From PHET01 sp038202795 (GTDB lineage: Bacteria > Actinomycetota > Coriobacteriia > Anaerosomatales > PHET01), in assembly GCA_038202795.1 (NCBI GenBank), contig JBBREQ010000010.1, positions 1 to 41,345 on the forward strand: a DNA stretch of 41,345 nucleotides, given 5' to 3'. The translations under genes and the position numbers were made by a program. Shown piece after piece: positions 25,140 through 32,946 of the stretch. Positions within the stretch are counted from its first letter, which is position 1; the number at the start of each line of letters is the position of its first letter. Below the pieces are notes generated by a model. The model searched no databases, had not been told where the DNA came from, and was given only the letters and a program-made list of their open reading frames with translations.

Positions 25140-26258
25140 ATGAAGTTGTCCGCACATTCCATGACGAGGTTGGCGCTGGTCGCGCTGCTGTCGTTCGCGC
25201 TCGCTCTGCCGACGTCAGCCGGTGCGCAGCCGGCGACCGGCAGTGTCTCAGCGGTGCTGGTCAGCGATGACAACATCCCGGGTGTGGCCCTGCCCGAATC
25301 CCCCGTGGTGGGAACGCTCGTTGTGCTGCTCGACAAAGACGACGTCTTCAACGTCCACCTGGATGCAGGAGACACGGTCAGCGCGCGCCTGACAGGCGCG
25401 CCGGGTACGGAGTTCATACTTGCGCTGTACGGACCGGGCGCCACTGACGTGTTCGCCGAGACTCCTTTGCCGCTTGCGGAGTCTTACGAGGACTCGTATC
25501 CCTCGTTTCTTAGCAATGCCACAGATGGCACCTTGAGTTTCACGGCAGTGACCTCCGGGACGTACTACCTGGACGTCTACACGGTCAAGGGTTCAGGCGC
25601 CTACACCGTTGATTTTGCCGAGGGAGTAAGGCCGACTGTCAACCTCAGGAACACGCACTACATCAACTTCGGCAAGTCCACAGTGATGAACGGATCGGTG
25701 CTCGCTGCCACGGGCGCCGGGCTCGCTGACCAGCGCGTCGAGCTCTTCGCGTTGGCATATCCCTACACGGGCGCTATCACGTTGGTCGGTTCCAGGGTGA
25801 CCGCGATCGGTGGTGCCTTCAGCTTCACGGTGAAGCCCACGCGCAACACGCGCTACTACGCGGTGGCCTCCGTCGATATGGACGGCTACTCGTTCGGAGA
25901 CTCGGCTGTCCGCACGGTAGGGGTCAAGCCGATCCTCACTATCCCCAAGAGAAGCAAAACCATCTACAAGAAGCGCTCCTTCACGACCTGGGGATACATC
26001 AAGCCGGTTCACACCAAGGGCGCTCATACGGTCTACGTGCAGGCCTGGTACAAGAAGCCCGGTGCCACCAAGTACAAGTTTGTGAAGAGCATCAAGACCA
26101 CGAACTACGTCACGAAGAAGTACCCCAGCTACACGAAGTACTACACGAAGACGGCTAGCCTGCCCTACAAGGGGAGGTGGAAGCTCGTCGCCAAGGCGAA
26201 GGACGACGGCGTCCATTCGACCGCCTACAGTAGGGCCCTCTATGTGAAGGTTAAGTAG
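25140..26258 (+). CDS. Exported PPC-like / Ig-like protein with conserved C-terminal domain (paralogue 1)
   Basis: This 372-residue protein has a Sec signal peptide (about 1-30). The motif DDNIPGVALP near residue 43 opens a PPC-like domain (VVGTLVVLLDKDDVFNVHL through TYYLDVYTVKGSGAYTVDF). A first Ig-like unit (about 160-260) and the conserved C-terminal domain (about 262-372) follow, with WGYIKPVHTKG, KGRWKL and the end LYVKVK. No catalytic residues are seen. It is a paralogue of the next gene and shares both its PPC-like and its C-terminal part with the subtilase upstream. ATG 25140 after AGAGGTGG. Confidence 0.85.
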   Translation: MKLSAHSMTRLALVALLSFALALPTSAGAQPATGSVSAVLVSDDNIPGVALPESPVVGTLVVLLDKDDVFNVHLDAGDTVSARLTGAPGTEFILALYGPGATDVFAETPLPLAESYEDSYPSFLSNATDGTLSFTAVTSGTYYLDVYTVKGSGAYTVDFAEGVRPTVNLRNTHYINFGKSTVMNGSVLAATGAGLADQRVELFALAYPYTGAITLVGSRVTAIGGAFSFTVKPTRNTRYYAVASVDMDGYSFGDSAVRTVGVKPILTIPKRSKTIYKKRSFTTWGYIKPVHTKGAHTVYVQAWYKKPGATKYKFVKSIKTTNYVTKKYPSYTKYYTKTASLPYKGRWKLVAKAKDDGVHSTAYSRALYVKVK

Positions 26259-26278
26259 GAGCTCCATTCTCGGGACTT

Positions 26279-26317
26279 GCCAACGCCCCCTGTTCGCATC
26301 GAGCGGGGGGCGTTGGC
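26279..26317 (+). terminator. Strong hairpin between the two PPC paralogues
   Basis: A perfect 12-bp stem (26279-26290 with 26306-26317) around a 15-nt loop starts 21 nt after the stop codon of paralogue 1. No T-run follows. It separates the paralogues into different transcripts or lowers read-through. Confidence 0.65.
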
Positions 26318-26374
26318 ATGCGGTGCTACCATGGGGGTAGGTCCCCGAGTGCGGTGATGCGAAGGAGGCTGTGA

Positions 26375-27508
26375 GTGAAGCGGATCTTCCAGGTGGGGCT
26401 GCTCGTCGCGGCCGCGGCCGCTGCGGTCGCCCTAGCGGTTCCGGCCCTGGCCGAGATCGACGTGAACGCGCAGCTCTTCAGCGCCGATGATGACGTCCCA
26501 GGCGTTGCTCTGCCCGCATCGCCCCTAGTCGGTACGCTCGACGGTTCTGCGGCGGTGCAGGACTACGACGACGTCTTCGCAGTGCCCCTGCTCTTCAACC
26601 AGCGTTTCGACGTTGACATGACCTCCACGGGGGCTGGGACCGATTTCGACCTGCAACTGTGGAAGCCGGGAAGCCCCACCATCTACGCGTCCAAGCCGCT
26701 GTCCTATATCGTCCAGGCGTCCTCTACCGAGGGCACCTCGACCGAAACATTCTGGTACCCTGCGTCGGTCACGGGAACCTACTCGCTCAACGTAGTCGAC
26801 TGGAACGACAGTGCAGGGCCCTACGACCTCACGTGGAGCGTCGTGCAGCTGCCCGAGCCCCAAGTGACGTCGAGGATTCCATCCACCGTGAAATGGGGCG
26901 GCGGCGCGACCATCGCCGGTACGGCGACGCTGCGCGGCGTACCACTCGACAGGCCGAAGATCATGATCGCCTCGCGCCGCTACGGCTCCAAGACATGGAG
27001 TTATGTCAACAAGGAGCGGGATACAGCGTCAGGCAACTACGGCATGCCACGTACCGTGGGGAGCTCGACGGGCACGTTCTCCTACAGGGTGTATCCTACG
27101 CGCCTCACCGAGTACCGTGTGATCGTCTGGCCCACGCACGATGTGGGACGGACCTACGGAACGGTGACGTTGGTGTCGCCGCGTGCGACCATCACCACGC
27201 CCAAAGCGCCGAACAGGGTCAGGGCCAAGCGCAGCTTCTCGATTGCGGGCTATCTGAAGCCCAAGCATAAAGTGGGCGCGCGCGATGTGAGGCTGCGCTG
27301 CTACAGCAAGAACAAGAACGGCTCCTACACGTGGCGCAAGACGGTGTTCGCGACCAACCGCGCCACGACCAAGCACCCCACCTACACCCGCTACACCCGC
27401 ACGACGTCGCTGCCGTTCAAGGGCACGTGGAAGATCGTGGCCTACATCCCGGGAGACTCGATCCACACCGCGAGAACCTCGAATCCTGAGTACGTGAAGG
27501 TGTACTAG
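26375..27508 (+). CDS. Exported PPC-like / Ig-like protein with conserved C-terminal domain (paralogue 2)
   Basis: This 377-residue protein repeats the layout of the previous gene: signal peptide (about 1-26), DDDVPGVALP near residue 38, PPC-like domain (YDDVFAVPLLFNQRF through GTYSLNVVDW), a first Ig-like unit with PTRLTEYRV, and the C-terminal domain (about 271-377) with AGYLKPKHKVG, KGTWKI and the end EYVKVY. It starts at GTG 26375 with GAAGGAGG 7 nt upstream. The gene lies 16 nt before the second subtilase gene and is probably cotranscribed with it. Confidence 0.85.
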   Translation: MKRIFQVGLLVAAAAAAVALAVPALAEIDVNAQLFSADDDVPGVALPASPLVGTLDGSAAVQDYDDVFAVPLLFNQRFDVDMTSTGAGTDFDLQLWKPGSPTIYASKPLSYIVQASSTEGTSTETFWYPASVTGTYSLNVVDWNDSAGPYDLTWSVVQLPEPQVTSRIPSTVKWGGGATIAGTATLRGVPLDRPKIMIASRRYGSKTWSYVNKERDTASGNYGMPRTVGSSTGTFSYRVYPTRLTEYRVIVWPTHDVGRTYGTVTLVSPRATITTPKAPNRVRAKRSFSIAGYLKPKHKVGARDVRLRCYSKNKNGSYTWRKTVFATNRATTKHPTYTRYTRTTSLPFKGTWKIVAYIPGDSIHTARTSNPEYVKVY

Positions 27509-27523
27509 AGCAGGAGACGCAGG

Positions 27524-29218
27524 TTGGGTGGTATTCGTCTTCGTGTCGTTGGGATGCTTGCCGTGCAACGTGGGGTACACAGAGCGCTCACAGCAACACT
27601 CTTCGGGCTGCTCGCTGTCCTGATCGCCGCTCCGGCTACGGCGGCGAGCCCCGGTACACACGCAGCGCAGTCTCGCGAGACCGGGCGCGTGGTCGTAGGG
27701 TTCACAGGCGCGGTATCCACCACACAGATTCAGAGGATCGCGAAGGAATCCGGGGCGCGGGTGGTGCGCACCATCCAAAGCGGCGACGTCGCGATCGTCG
27801 ATCCGCGCGCGGGCTTCTCGGCAGACCGGGTGGTGGCGCGGCTTGAGGAGGCTGCGGGAGTGCGCTACGCGCAGCCGGAGCGTCGGGTGCACGCGCTGTT
27901 CACACCGGATGACCCTTCGTTCGCGCTGCAGTGGGGCATGACGCGAATCGGAGCGCCGCTGGCGTGGGACGTGCAGCGCGGTTCGAGCAGCGTGACGGTC
28001 GCGGTGATTGACAGTGGAGTCGACTACACGCACCCGGATCTGGTGGGTCGGCTGGACACCGCGAACGGCTACGACTTCATCGAGAATGACACGCAAGCTC
28101 AGGACGCCTACGGGCATGGCACGCATGTGGCCGGAATCGTCTCGGCTGATATCAACAACTCCGTGGCTGTGGCGGGGCTCGCGGGCGGGTGCAAGGTCAT
28201 GCCCATCCGTGTGCTCGACAGCTCGGGTAACGGCACGGATGTGGGGGTGGCCCAGGCAATCCGGTGGGCGGCCGATCATGGAGCCGAGGTGATCAACCTG
28301 TCGCTGGGCACGCCGGAGGCGAGCACGATCATGCAGGAGGCGTGCGACTATGCGATCGCCGCGGACTGCGTGGTGGTAGCCGCATCGGGCAACTCGGCGG
28401 CGCAGAGCGCATGGGTGCCAGGTCAGATTCAGCATCCCGCTGCGTACGAGCCGGTCGTAGCGGTGGGTGCTATCGACTCAGCGGGCGCCCGCGCGAGCTT
28501 CTCGGAGTGGGGGAGTGCGTTGGACCTGGTGGGCCCAGGCGTGGGAATCGTGTCGCTCTACCCGGTGGACCGAGGCAGTCAAGTGACCATCAGCGGAACG
28601 TCGATGGCGACTGCCCACGTGTCCGGGGTGGCGGCGCTGGTGCGCTCGCAGAACACGGGATGGAGCGCCGCCGAGACGATCGCACGTCTGGGCGAGAGCG
28701 CTGAGGACCTGGGGGCTGCGGGCAGGGACGACCAGTTTGGTCGGGGTCTCGTGCGCGCGGACAGCGCACTGGGCGTCGCAGGGCCACCGCAGGTTGTTCC
28801 ACCTTCCGACGGCGACTCTTCGACGGTGCCCGACGACGACGTCGACGACCATGTCGACGACCATGTCGACGACGATACGACGATCTCGAATACCGATGAT
28901 GGCAACGGAGGCGGTTCGGGCTCGGGCAGGCTCAGCACGGCGGGAGGCTCGGGGCGTGGGGGCGACTCGGGCAGCGACGGTGACAGCGTCAGCGACACGA
29001 CGACGCGCTCGGTACGCGGCGCGGGTACGGGCGGAGCTTCGGAATCGGGCGGCACTCAGGCACCTGCGCTCCCGCAAGGCACGGCCGAGAAGCCTGGCGA
29101 GTCCACACCTTCCTGGCGCGACCCCTTCACGATCGCGCTGATCGCGGTAGCGGCCTTCGTCGGCGTGGGTCTGTGGCGTCTGTGGCGTCGGCGAGCGAGG
29201 CGCAGCGCGAACTCCTAG
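27524..29218 (+). CDS. Membrane-anchored subtilisin-family (S8) protease
   Basis: This 564-residue protein has a signal peptide (cleavage near TAAS), a fervidolysin-like propeptide (about 48-125) and an S8 domain with Asp163 (VIDSG), His198 (GHGTH) and Ser360 (GTSMATAH). The Cys pair before AASGN resembles that of the first subtilase. Instead of PPC domains it has an acidic and Gly/Ser-rich linker (about 425-535) with the repeat DDHVDDHVDDD, then a C-terminal membrane segment and an Arg-rich tail, the layout of a surface-tethered protease such as mycosins. No type VII secretion genes are in the window. TTG 27524 lies 7 nt after AGGAG; ATG 27554 is an alternative. Confidence 0.92.
   Translation: MGGIRLRVVGMLAVQRGVHRALTATLFGLLAVLIAAPATAASPGTHAAQSRETGRVVVGFTGAVSTTQIQRIAKESGARVVRTIQSGDVAIVDPRAGFSADRVVARLEEAAGVRYAQPERRVHALFTPDDPSFALQWGMTRIGAPLAWDVQRGSSSVTVAVIDSGVDYTHPDLVGRLDTANGYDFIENDTQAQDAYGHGTHVAGIVSADINNSVAVAGLAGGCKVMPIRVLDSSGNGTDVGVAQAIRWAADHGAEVINLSLGTPEASTIMQEACDYAIAADCVVVAASGNSAAQSAWVPGQIQHPAAYEPVVAVGAIDSAGARASFSEWGSALDLVGPGVGIVSLYPVDRGSQVTISGTSMATAHVSGVAALVRSQNTGWSAAETIARLGESAEDLGAAGRDDQFGRGLVRADSALGVAGPPQVVPPSDGDSSTVPDDDVDDHVDDHVDDDTTISNTDDGNGGGSGSGRLSTAGGSGRGGDSGSDGDSVSDTTTRSVRGAGTGGASESGGTQAPALPQGTAEKPGESTPSWRDPFTIALIAVAAFVGVGLWRLWRRRARRSANS
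28841..28876 (+). repeat. Three tandem 12-nt repeats inside the second subtilase gene
   Basis: GTCGACGACCAT occurs twice in full and a third time with one change (28841-28852, 28853-28864, 28865-28876). It encodes the VDDH units of the acidic linker and could vary in copy number between strains. Confidence 0.9.
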
Positions 29219-30423
29219 CGCCGGCGGCGCATCACTCGACCGCCGAAGACGCTGCGCTGCACCTTCTTCACCGGCCTGCTCGCGTAGGGCACGATGCGAC
29301 CCGGTCGGTACTCGAATCCGGGCAGGTCGTAGATGGGCAGCAACACGCCCAACATGTACTCGATCTCGCGGAACTGGCTTATCTCGTCCGGACCCAGCAG
29401 CGTGAGCGCGAATCCGCTCGAACCCGCCCGTGCGGTGCGGCCGATGCGGTGCACATAGTCCTCGGGGTTCTCGGGGACGTCGTAGTTGACCACGTGGTCG
29501 ATATCAGAGATGTCGATGCCTCGCGCGATGATGTCGGTCGCGACGAGAATCTCGATCTCGCCGGCGCGGAAACGCTCGAGCGCCTGCTCGCGCTCCTTCT
29601 GGGTGCGGTCGGCGTGCATCACCATGACCTTGAAGCCGTCCTTGGACAGGATCTTCTGGACCAGATCGGCCCGCGCCTTGGTGCGGGTGAAGACAAGGAT
29701 ACGGTCAGCGCCGCGCTCTCGGATGAGCGCTCCGAGCAGCTGTGGCTTCTGCGACTGCTCGACCGGCAGAATCGCCTGCTCGACGTTGTCGGCGGTTGTG
29801 CCTCGACGGGCGACTTCCACGTAGGCGGGATCGGTGAGCATGCGGCCTACGAGCTGCGTGATCTCCTCGGTGAGTGTCGCCGAGAACAACAGGTTCTGGC
29901 GTTCTTTGGGGAGCCAGCTCAGGATGCGGCGGACGCTGGGCCAAAAGCCCATGTCGACCATGCGGTCGGCCTCGTCGAGCACGAGCACCTGCACCTGGCT
30001 CAGGTCCACATCGCCGCGCTCTCTGAGGTCGATCAGGCGCCCGGGGGTGGCCACGAGCACTTCGATGCCTGCCTTGATGCGCCCCACCTGCGGCGGGTAC
30101 TTCACGCCGCCCACCACGGTGGCGACGCGTTGACCGGTACTCTTGCCCACGATCGTGGCGACGCCGTCGATCTGCGAGGCCAGCTCCCGGGTAGGCGTGA
30201 TGACCAGTGCGAGCGGGCGTCCTTCGCTCTTTCCGATGAGTTGCATGAGCGGCAGTGCGAACGCGGCGGTCTTTCCGGTGCCGGTCTGAGCGGCGCCCAC
30301 GCAGTCACGGCCCGCGAGAATCAACGGGATTGCCTGCTCTTGGATGGGCGTTGGTGTCTCGTAGCCCAGCACCGCGACCGCGGCGAGGATGTCGGGGGAA
30401 AGCCCCAGTTCTTCAAATGTCAT
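29215..30423 (-). CDS. DEAD-box RNA helicase
   Basis: This 402-residue protein has the Q motif region (GYETPTPIQEQAIP), motif I AQTGTGKT, PTRELA, VLDEADRM (DEAD), SAT, and HRIGRTAR. It has the short helicase core with a basic tail of a RhlE/DeaD-like enzyme and no extra RNA-binding domain. The stop codon overlaps that of the second subtilase gene (convergent, 4 nt). I chose ATG 30423, the family start; the open frame extends 23 codons upstream without support. No ribosome site is present, and TATACT lies at the spacing expected for a leaderless transcript. Confidence 0.95.
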   Translation of the reverse strand: MTFEELGLSPDILAAVAVLGYETPTPIQEQAIPLILAGRDCVGAAQTGTGKTAAFALPLMQLIGKSEGRPLALVITPTRELASQIDGVATIVGKSTGQRVATVVGGVKYPPQVGRIKAGIEVLVATPGRLIDLRERGDVDLSQVQVLVLDEADRMVDMGFWPSVRRILSWLPKERQNLLFSATLTEEITQLVGRMLTDPAYVEVARRGTTADNVEQAILPVEQSQKPQLLGALIRERGADRILVFTRTKARADLVQKILSKDGFKVMVMHADRTQKEREQALERFRAGEIEILVATDIIARGIDISDIDHVVNYDVPENPEDYVHRIGRTARAGSSGFALTLLGPDEISQFREIEYMLGVLLPIYDLPGFEYRPGRIVPYASRPVKKVQRSVFGGRVMRRRR

Positions 30424-30429
30424 GACTGC

Positions 30430-30435
30430 AGTATA
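30430..30435 (-). promoter_or_regulatory. -10 element for a leaderless DEAD-box helicase transcript
   Basis: TATACT on the minus strand ends 6 nt before ATG 30423, so transcription should start at or next to the A of the start codon. There is no Shine-Dalgarno sequence. Confidence 0.6.
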
Positions 30436-30482
30436 GGGCTGCGTGGGCGATTGCGCTTGGTGGCGGTTATCGTGCGCTCGGG

Positions 30483-30488
30483 TAGACT
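30483..30488 (+). promoter_or_regulatory. -10 element for a leaderless cardiolipin synthase transcript
   Basis: TAGACT (TAnnnT) ends 6 nt before ATG 30495. As for the divergent helicase gene, no Shine-Dalgarno sequence lies upstream, which suggests a leaderless message. Confidence 0.55.
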
Positions 30489-30494
30489 CCACTC

Positions 30495-31943
30495 ATGACA
30501 CTGTCGTCCGTCGCAGATGTGGGCACTCTCGGTTTCGTGCTCTACTTCATCGCGGTCATCATCATGCTCACCCTGGTGTATGACGAGCGCGACCCCTCAA
30601 CCACTCTCGCGTGGCTGCTCGTCTTGCTGGCTCTGCCCGGCCTCGGACTGGTTCTCTACTTCCTGTTCGGGCGCAACTGGCGCCTGGTGGGGCGACGCAA
30701 TCGCCGACGGCTCGAGGCGCTCGAGCGCGGGCATCGCACCATCAGGCCCATCTACGAGATATACGGCGCCCGTGCGGCCGAGCATCTGCACGACGACTCT
30801 TTGGGCAGGCGACTGGCGCGCGCGATCCAGACACAGAACGGCACGCGGTTGCTGCCCTGTACGAATCTCGAGATCCTGGCCACCGGATCCGAGAAATTCC
30901 AGCGACTGTTCGCCGATATCGAGCAAGCGACCTACTCGATCCACCTCGAGTACTTCATCTGGGAAAGCGACGAGCTGACCGCCCGCCTGTGTGACCTGCT
31001 CATCGAGAAGGTCACACAGGGCGTGGAGGTGCGCGTGCTCTACGACTGGGTGGGATCGCTGCCCTACGGCAAGCGCCAGCTCAGGGCGCTCGCCGCTGCG
31101 GGCGCGCACGTGCATGCGGATGCCGCACAGTGGCGCAAGTTCAACTATCGAAACCACCGCAAGATCGCCGTGATCGACGGCGAGGTGGCCTACACGGGCG
31201 GCATGAACATGGGCCAGGAGTACATCGATGGCGGACGCAGGTTCGAGACGTGGCGTGACACTCACCTGCGATTCCGCGGCCCCTTGGTGCTTGAGATGCA
31301 GCGGCTGTTCTGCCAGCGCTGGTACGAGGTCATCGGCGAGGATCTCTTCTCTCTAGACCGGTTTCCCGAGGATCTGGGACACGATCCCGGCGCCGCCGTG
31401 TGGGCACAGCTGGCGACCTCGGGGCCGGAGTCGCAGTGGGCGGCCATCCGGCATGCGTTCGTACAGGCGATCTCATCGGCGGAAACGCGGGTGTGGGTGC
31501 AGTCGCCGTACTTCGTGCCGGACCAGGGCGTGATGGACGCGCTCGCTGCGCAGTCTCTTGCAGCTGTGGATGTGCGGCTCATGATGACGGGGCACCCCGA
31601 CAAGAAGCTGCCGTGGTGGGCTGCCTTCTCGTACCTGCGCACCTTCACGCATGCGGGCGGTCGCGCCTACCAGTACGATGCCGGCTTCTTCCACGCCAAG
31701 GCGCTCACCATCGACGGGCGTATTGCGGCGTTGGGCACGGCGAACTTCGACATCCGCAGCTTCCTGCTGCACGACGAGCTGATGATCTTCTTCTACGACG
31801 AAGGCGTGGCCCGGGCGCAAGACGCGATCTTCGAAGACGATCTCGAGCGCTGCCACGTGGTCACCGCAGACGATCTGCACGACCGCGGCAGGCTGTTCCG
31901 CCTCAGAAACGCGCTCGCGCGGCTGGCCTCGCGGATGCTGTAG
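30495..31943 (+). CDS. cls: Cardiolipin synthase (phospholipase D family)
   Basis: This 482-residue protein has two N-terminal membrane segments (PLDNF-like region, RDPSTTLAWLLVLLALPGLG) and two HKD motifs: NHRKIAVIDGEVAYTGG and FHAKALTIDGRIAALGTANFD. These are diagnostic of ClsA-type cardiolipin synthases, which condense two phosphatidylglycerols at the inner face of the membrane. Length and order of elements match the family. It is divergent from the helicase gene across a 71-nt gap. Confidence 0.95.
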   Translation: MTLSSVADVGTLGFVLYFIAVIIMLTLVYDERDPSTTLAWLLVLLALPGLGLVLYFLFGRNWRLVGRRNRRRLEALERGHRTIRPIYEIYGARAAEHLHDDSLGRRLARAIQTQNGTRLLPCTNLEILATGSEKFQRLFADIEQATYSIHLEYFIWESDELTARLCDLLIEKVTQGVEVRVLYDWVGSLPYGKRQLRALAAAGAHVHADAAQWRKFNYRNHRKIAVIDGEVAYTGGMNMGQEYIDGGRRFETWRDTHLRFRGPLVLEMQRLFCQRWYEVIGEDLFSLDRFPEDLGHDPGAAVWAQLATSGPESQWAAIRHAFVQAISSAETRVWVQSPYFVPDQGVMDALAAQSLAAVDVRLMMTGHPDKKLPWWAAFSYLRTFTHAGGRAYQYDAGFFHAKALTIDGRIAALGTANFDIRSFLLHDELMIFFYDEGVARAQDAIFEDDLERCHVVTADDLHDRGRLFRLRNALARLASRML

Positions 31944-31976
31944 ATCCCACCGCGGCCGCACGCCCGGCGGGCACGC

Positions 31977-32885
31977 TCACAGCAGGTCGCGCAGTGCGTC
32001 TTCCAGCTGCGGGAAGCGGAAGCGGTAGCCCAGGGCCTCGACCTTGGCGCTCGACGCGCGTTGGCTCATGAGCGTGTAGGGGGCGACCTCGCCCAGCACG
32101 ATCGAGAGCACGAACGCCGGTACCGGGAACCACGACGGCCGGTGCATCACCCGGCCCAGTGTCGCGGCGAACTCGCGCATCGTCACCGGCTTAGGAGCAC
32201 AGGCGATGATGGCGCCCGACACCTCGCTGTGTTCCAGCGCGAACCGATAGATGCCCACAATGTCGGATGTGTGGATCCAAGGGGCCCACTGCGTGCCGTT
32301 ACCCACCGGGCCTCCGGCGAACAGCTTCATGGGCAGCGCCAGCTTGGGCAGCAGCCCCTCATCGCCCAGCGCGAGTCCGTTGCGGATCACGACCGCGCGA
32401 CACCCGCTCTCCTGGGCGCGAAGCGCCTCACGCTCCCACGCCACCGCCAGCTGCGCGAGCCAGTCGTCGCCCACCGGCGAGTCCTCGGTGAGTACGGCAT
32501 CGCCTCCCTCGCCAAAGATCCCGATGCCACTTGCGCTCGCGTAGACCTGAGGGCCCGTGCCGCCGTCGCGCGCCTGGGCGACCGCATCCACCAGCGCGCG
32601 CGTCGTGTCGATACGGCTCGTGCGGAGCAGCTCTTTGACGTGCGCGTTCCAGCGCGACGCGATGGGATATCCCGAGAGGTTCACCACTCCGTCTGCCGAG
32701 AAGACCTCTTCTCGCCAGGCACCGTCCTTCTGGGTGGGGTCGAAGGGGACCTCGCGCACGTCGGCGGGCGGCACCACGCGACCCGGCCGATGGGAGAGCC
32801 AGACCACTTCGTGGCCGGTGGTGAGCAGCTCGTCACTCAGAGCTCTGCCGATGAAACCGTTACCGCCTGCGATTGCAACGCGCAT
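31977..32885 (-). CDS. NAD-dependent epimerase-like protein, TIGR01777 family
   Basis: This 302-residue short-chain dehydrogenase-like protein has the Rossmann motif GGNGFIGRAL at its N-terminus, ASASGIGIFGEGGD as the YxxxK-less active-site region of the family, and the C-terminal RPSWFPVPAFVLSIVLGE followed by QRASSAKVEALGYRF. These are standard TIGR01777 (YfcH/SulA-like) features. Its substrate is unknown. ATG 32885 follows GAGGAG. Confidence 0.92.
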   Translation of the reverse strand: MRVAIAGGNGFIGRALSDELLTTGHEVVWLSHRPGRVVPPADVREVPFDPTQKDGAWREEVFSADGVVNLSGYPIASRWNAHVKELLRTSRIDTTRALVDAVAQARDGGTGPQVYASASGIGIFGEGGDAVLTEDSPVGDDWLAQLAVAWEREALRAQESGCRAVVIRNGLALGDEGLLPKLALPMKLFAGGPVGNGTQWAPWIHTSDIVGIYRFALEHSEVSGAIIACAPKPVTMREFAATLGRVMHRPSWFPVPAFVLSIVLGEVAPYTLMSQRASSAKVEALGYRFRFPQLEDALRDLL

Positions 32886-32946
32886 GAGTCCTCCTCGGTA
32901 GAGGTCTTGGCAAGGCTGGGTGTGGCGGCCTGTGCGGGGTTCTCAC

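Noticed and set aside
27029..28435. 468-codon minus-strand open frame across paralogue 2 and the second subtilase
   Set aside because: Shadow frame with Arg/His-rich low-complexity translation; the plus strand has catalytic motifs.
28841..28876. Possible CRISPR-like or regulatory repeat
   Set aside because: Only three contiguous 12-nt units without spacers, in frame inside a coding linker.
29173..30498. 441-codon plus-strand open frame opposite the DEAD-box helicase
   Set aside because: Shadow frame; all helicase motifs are on the minus strand.
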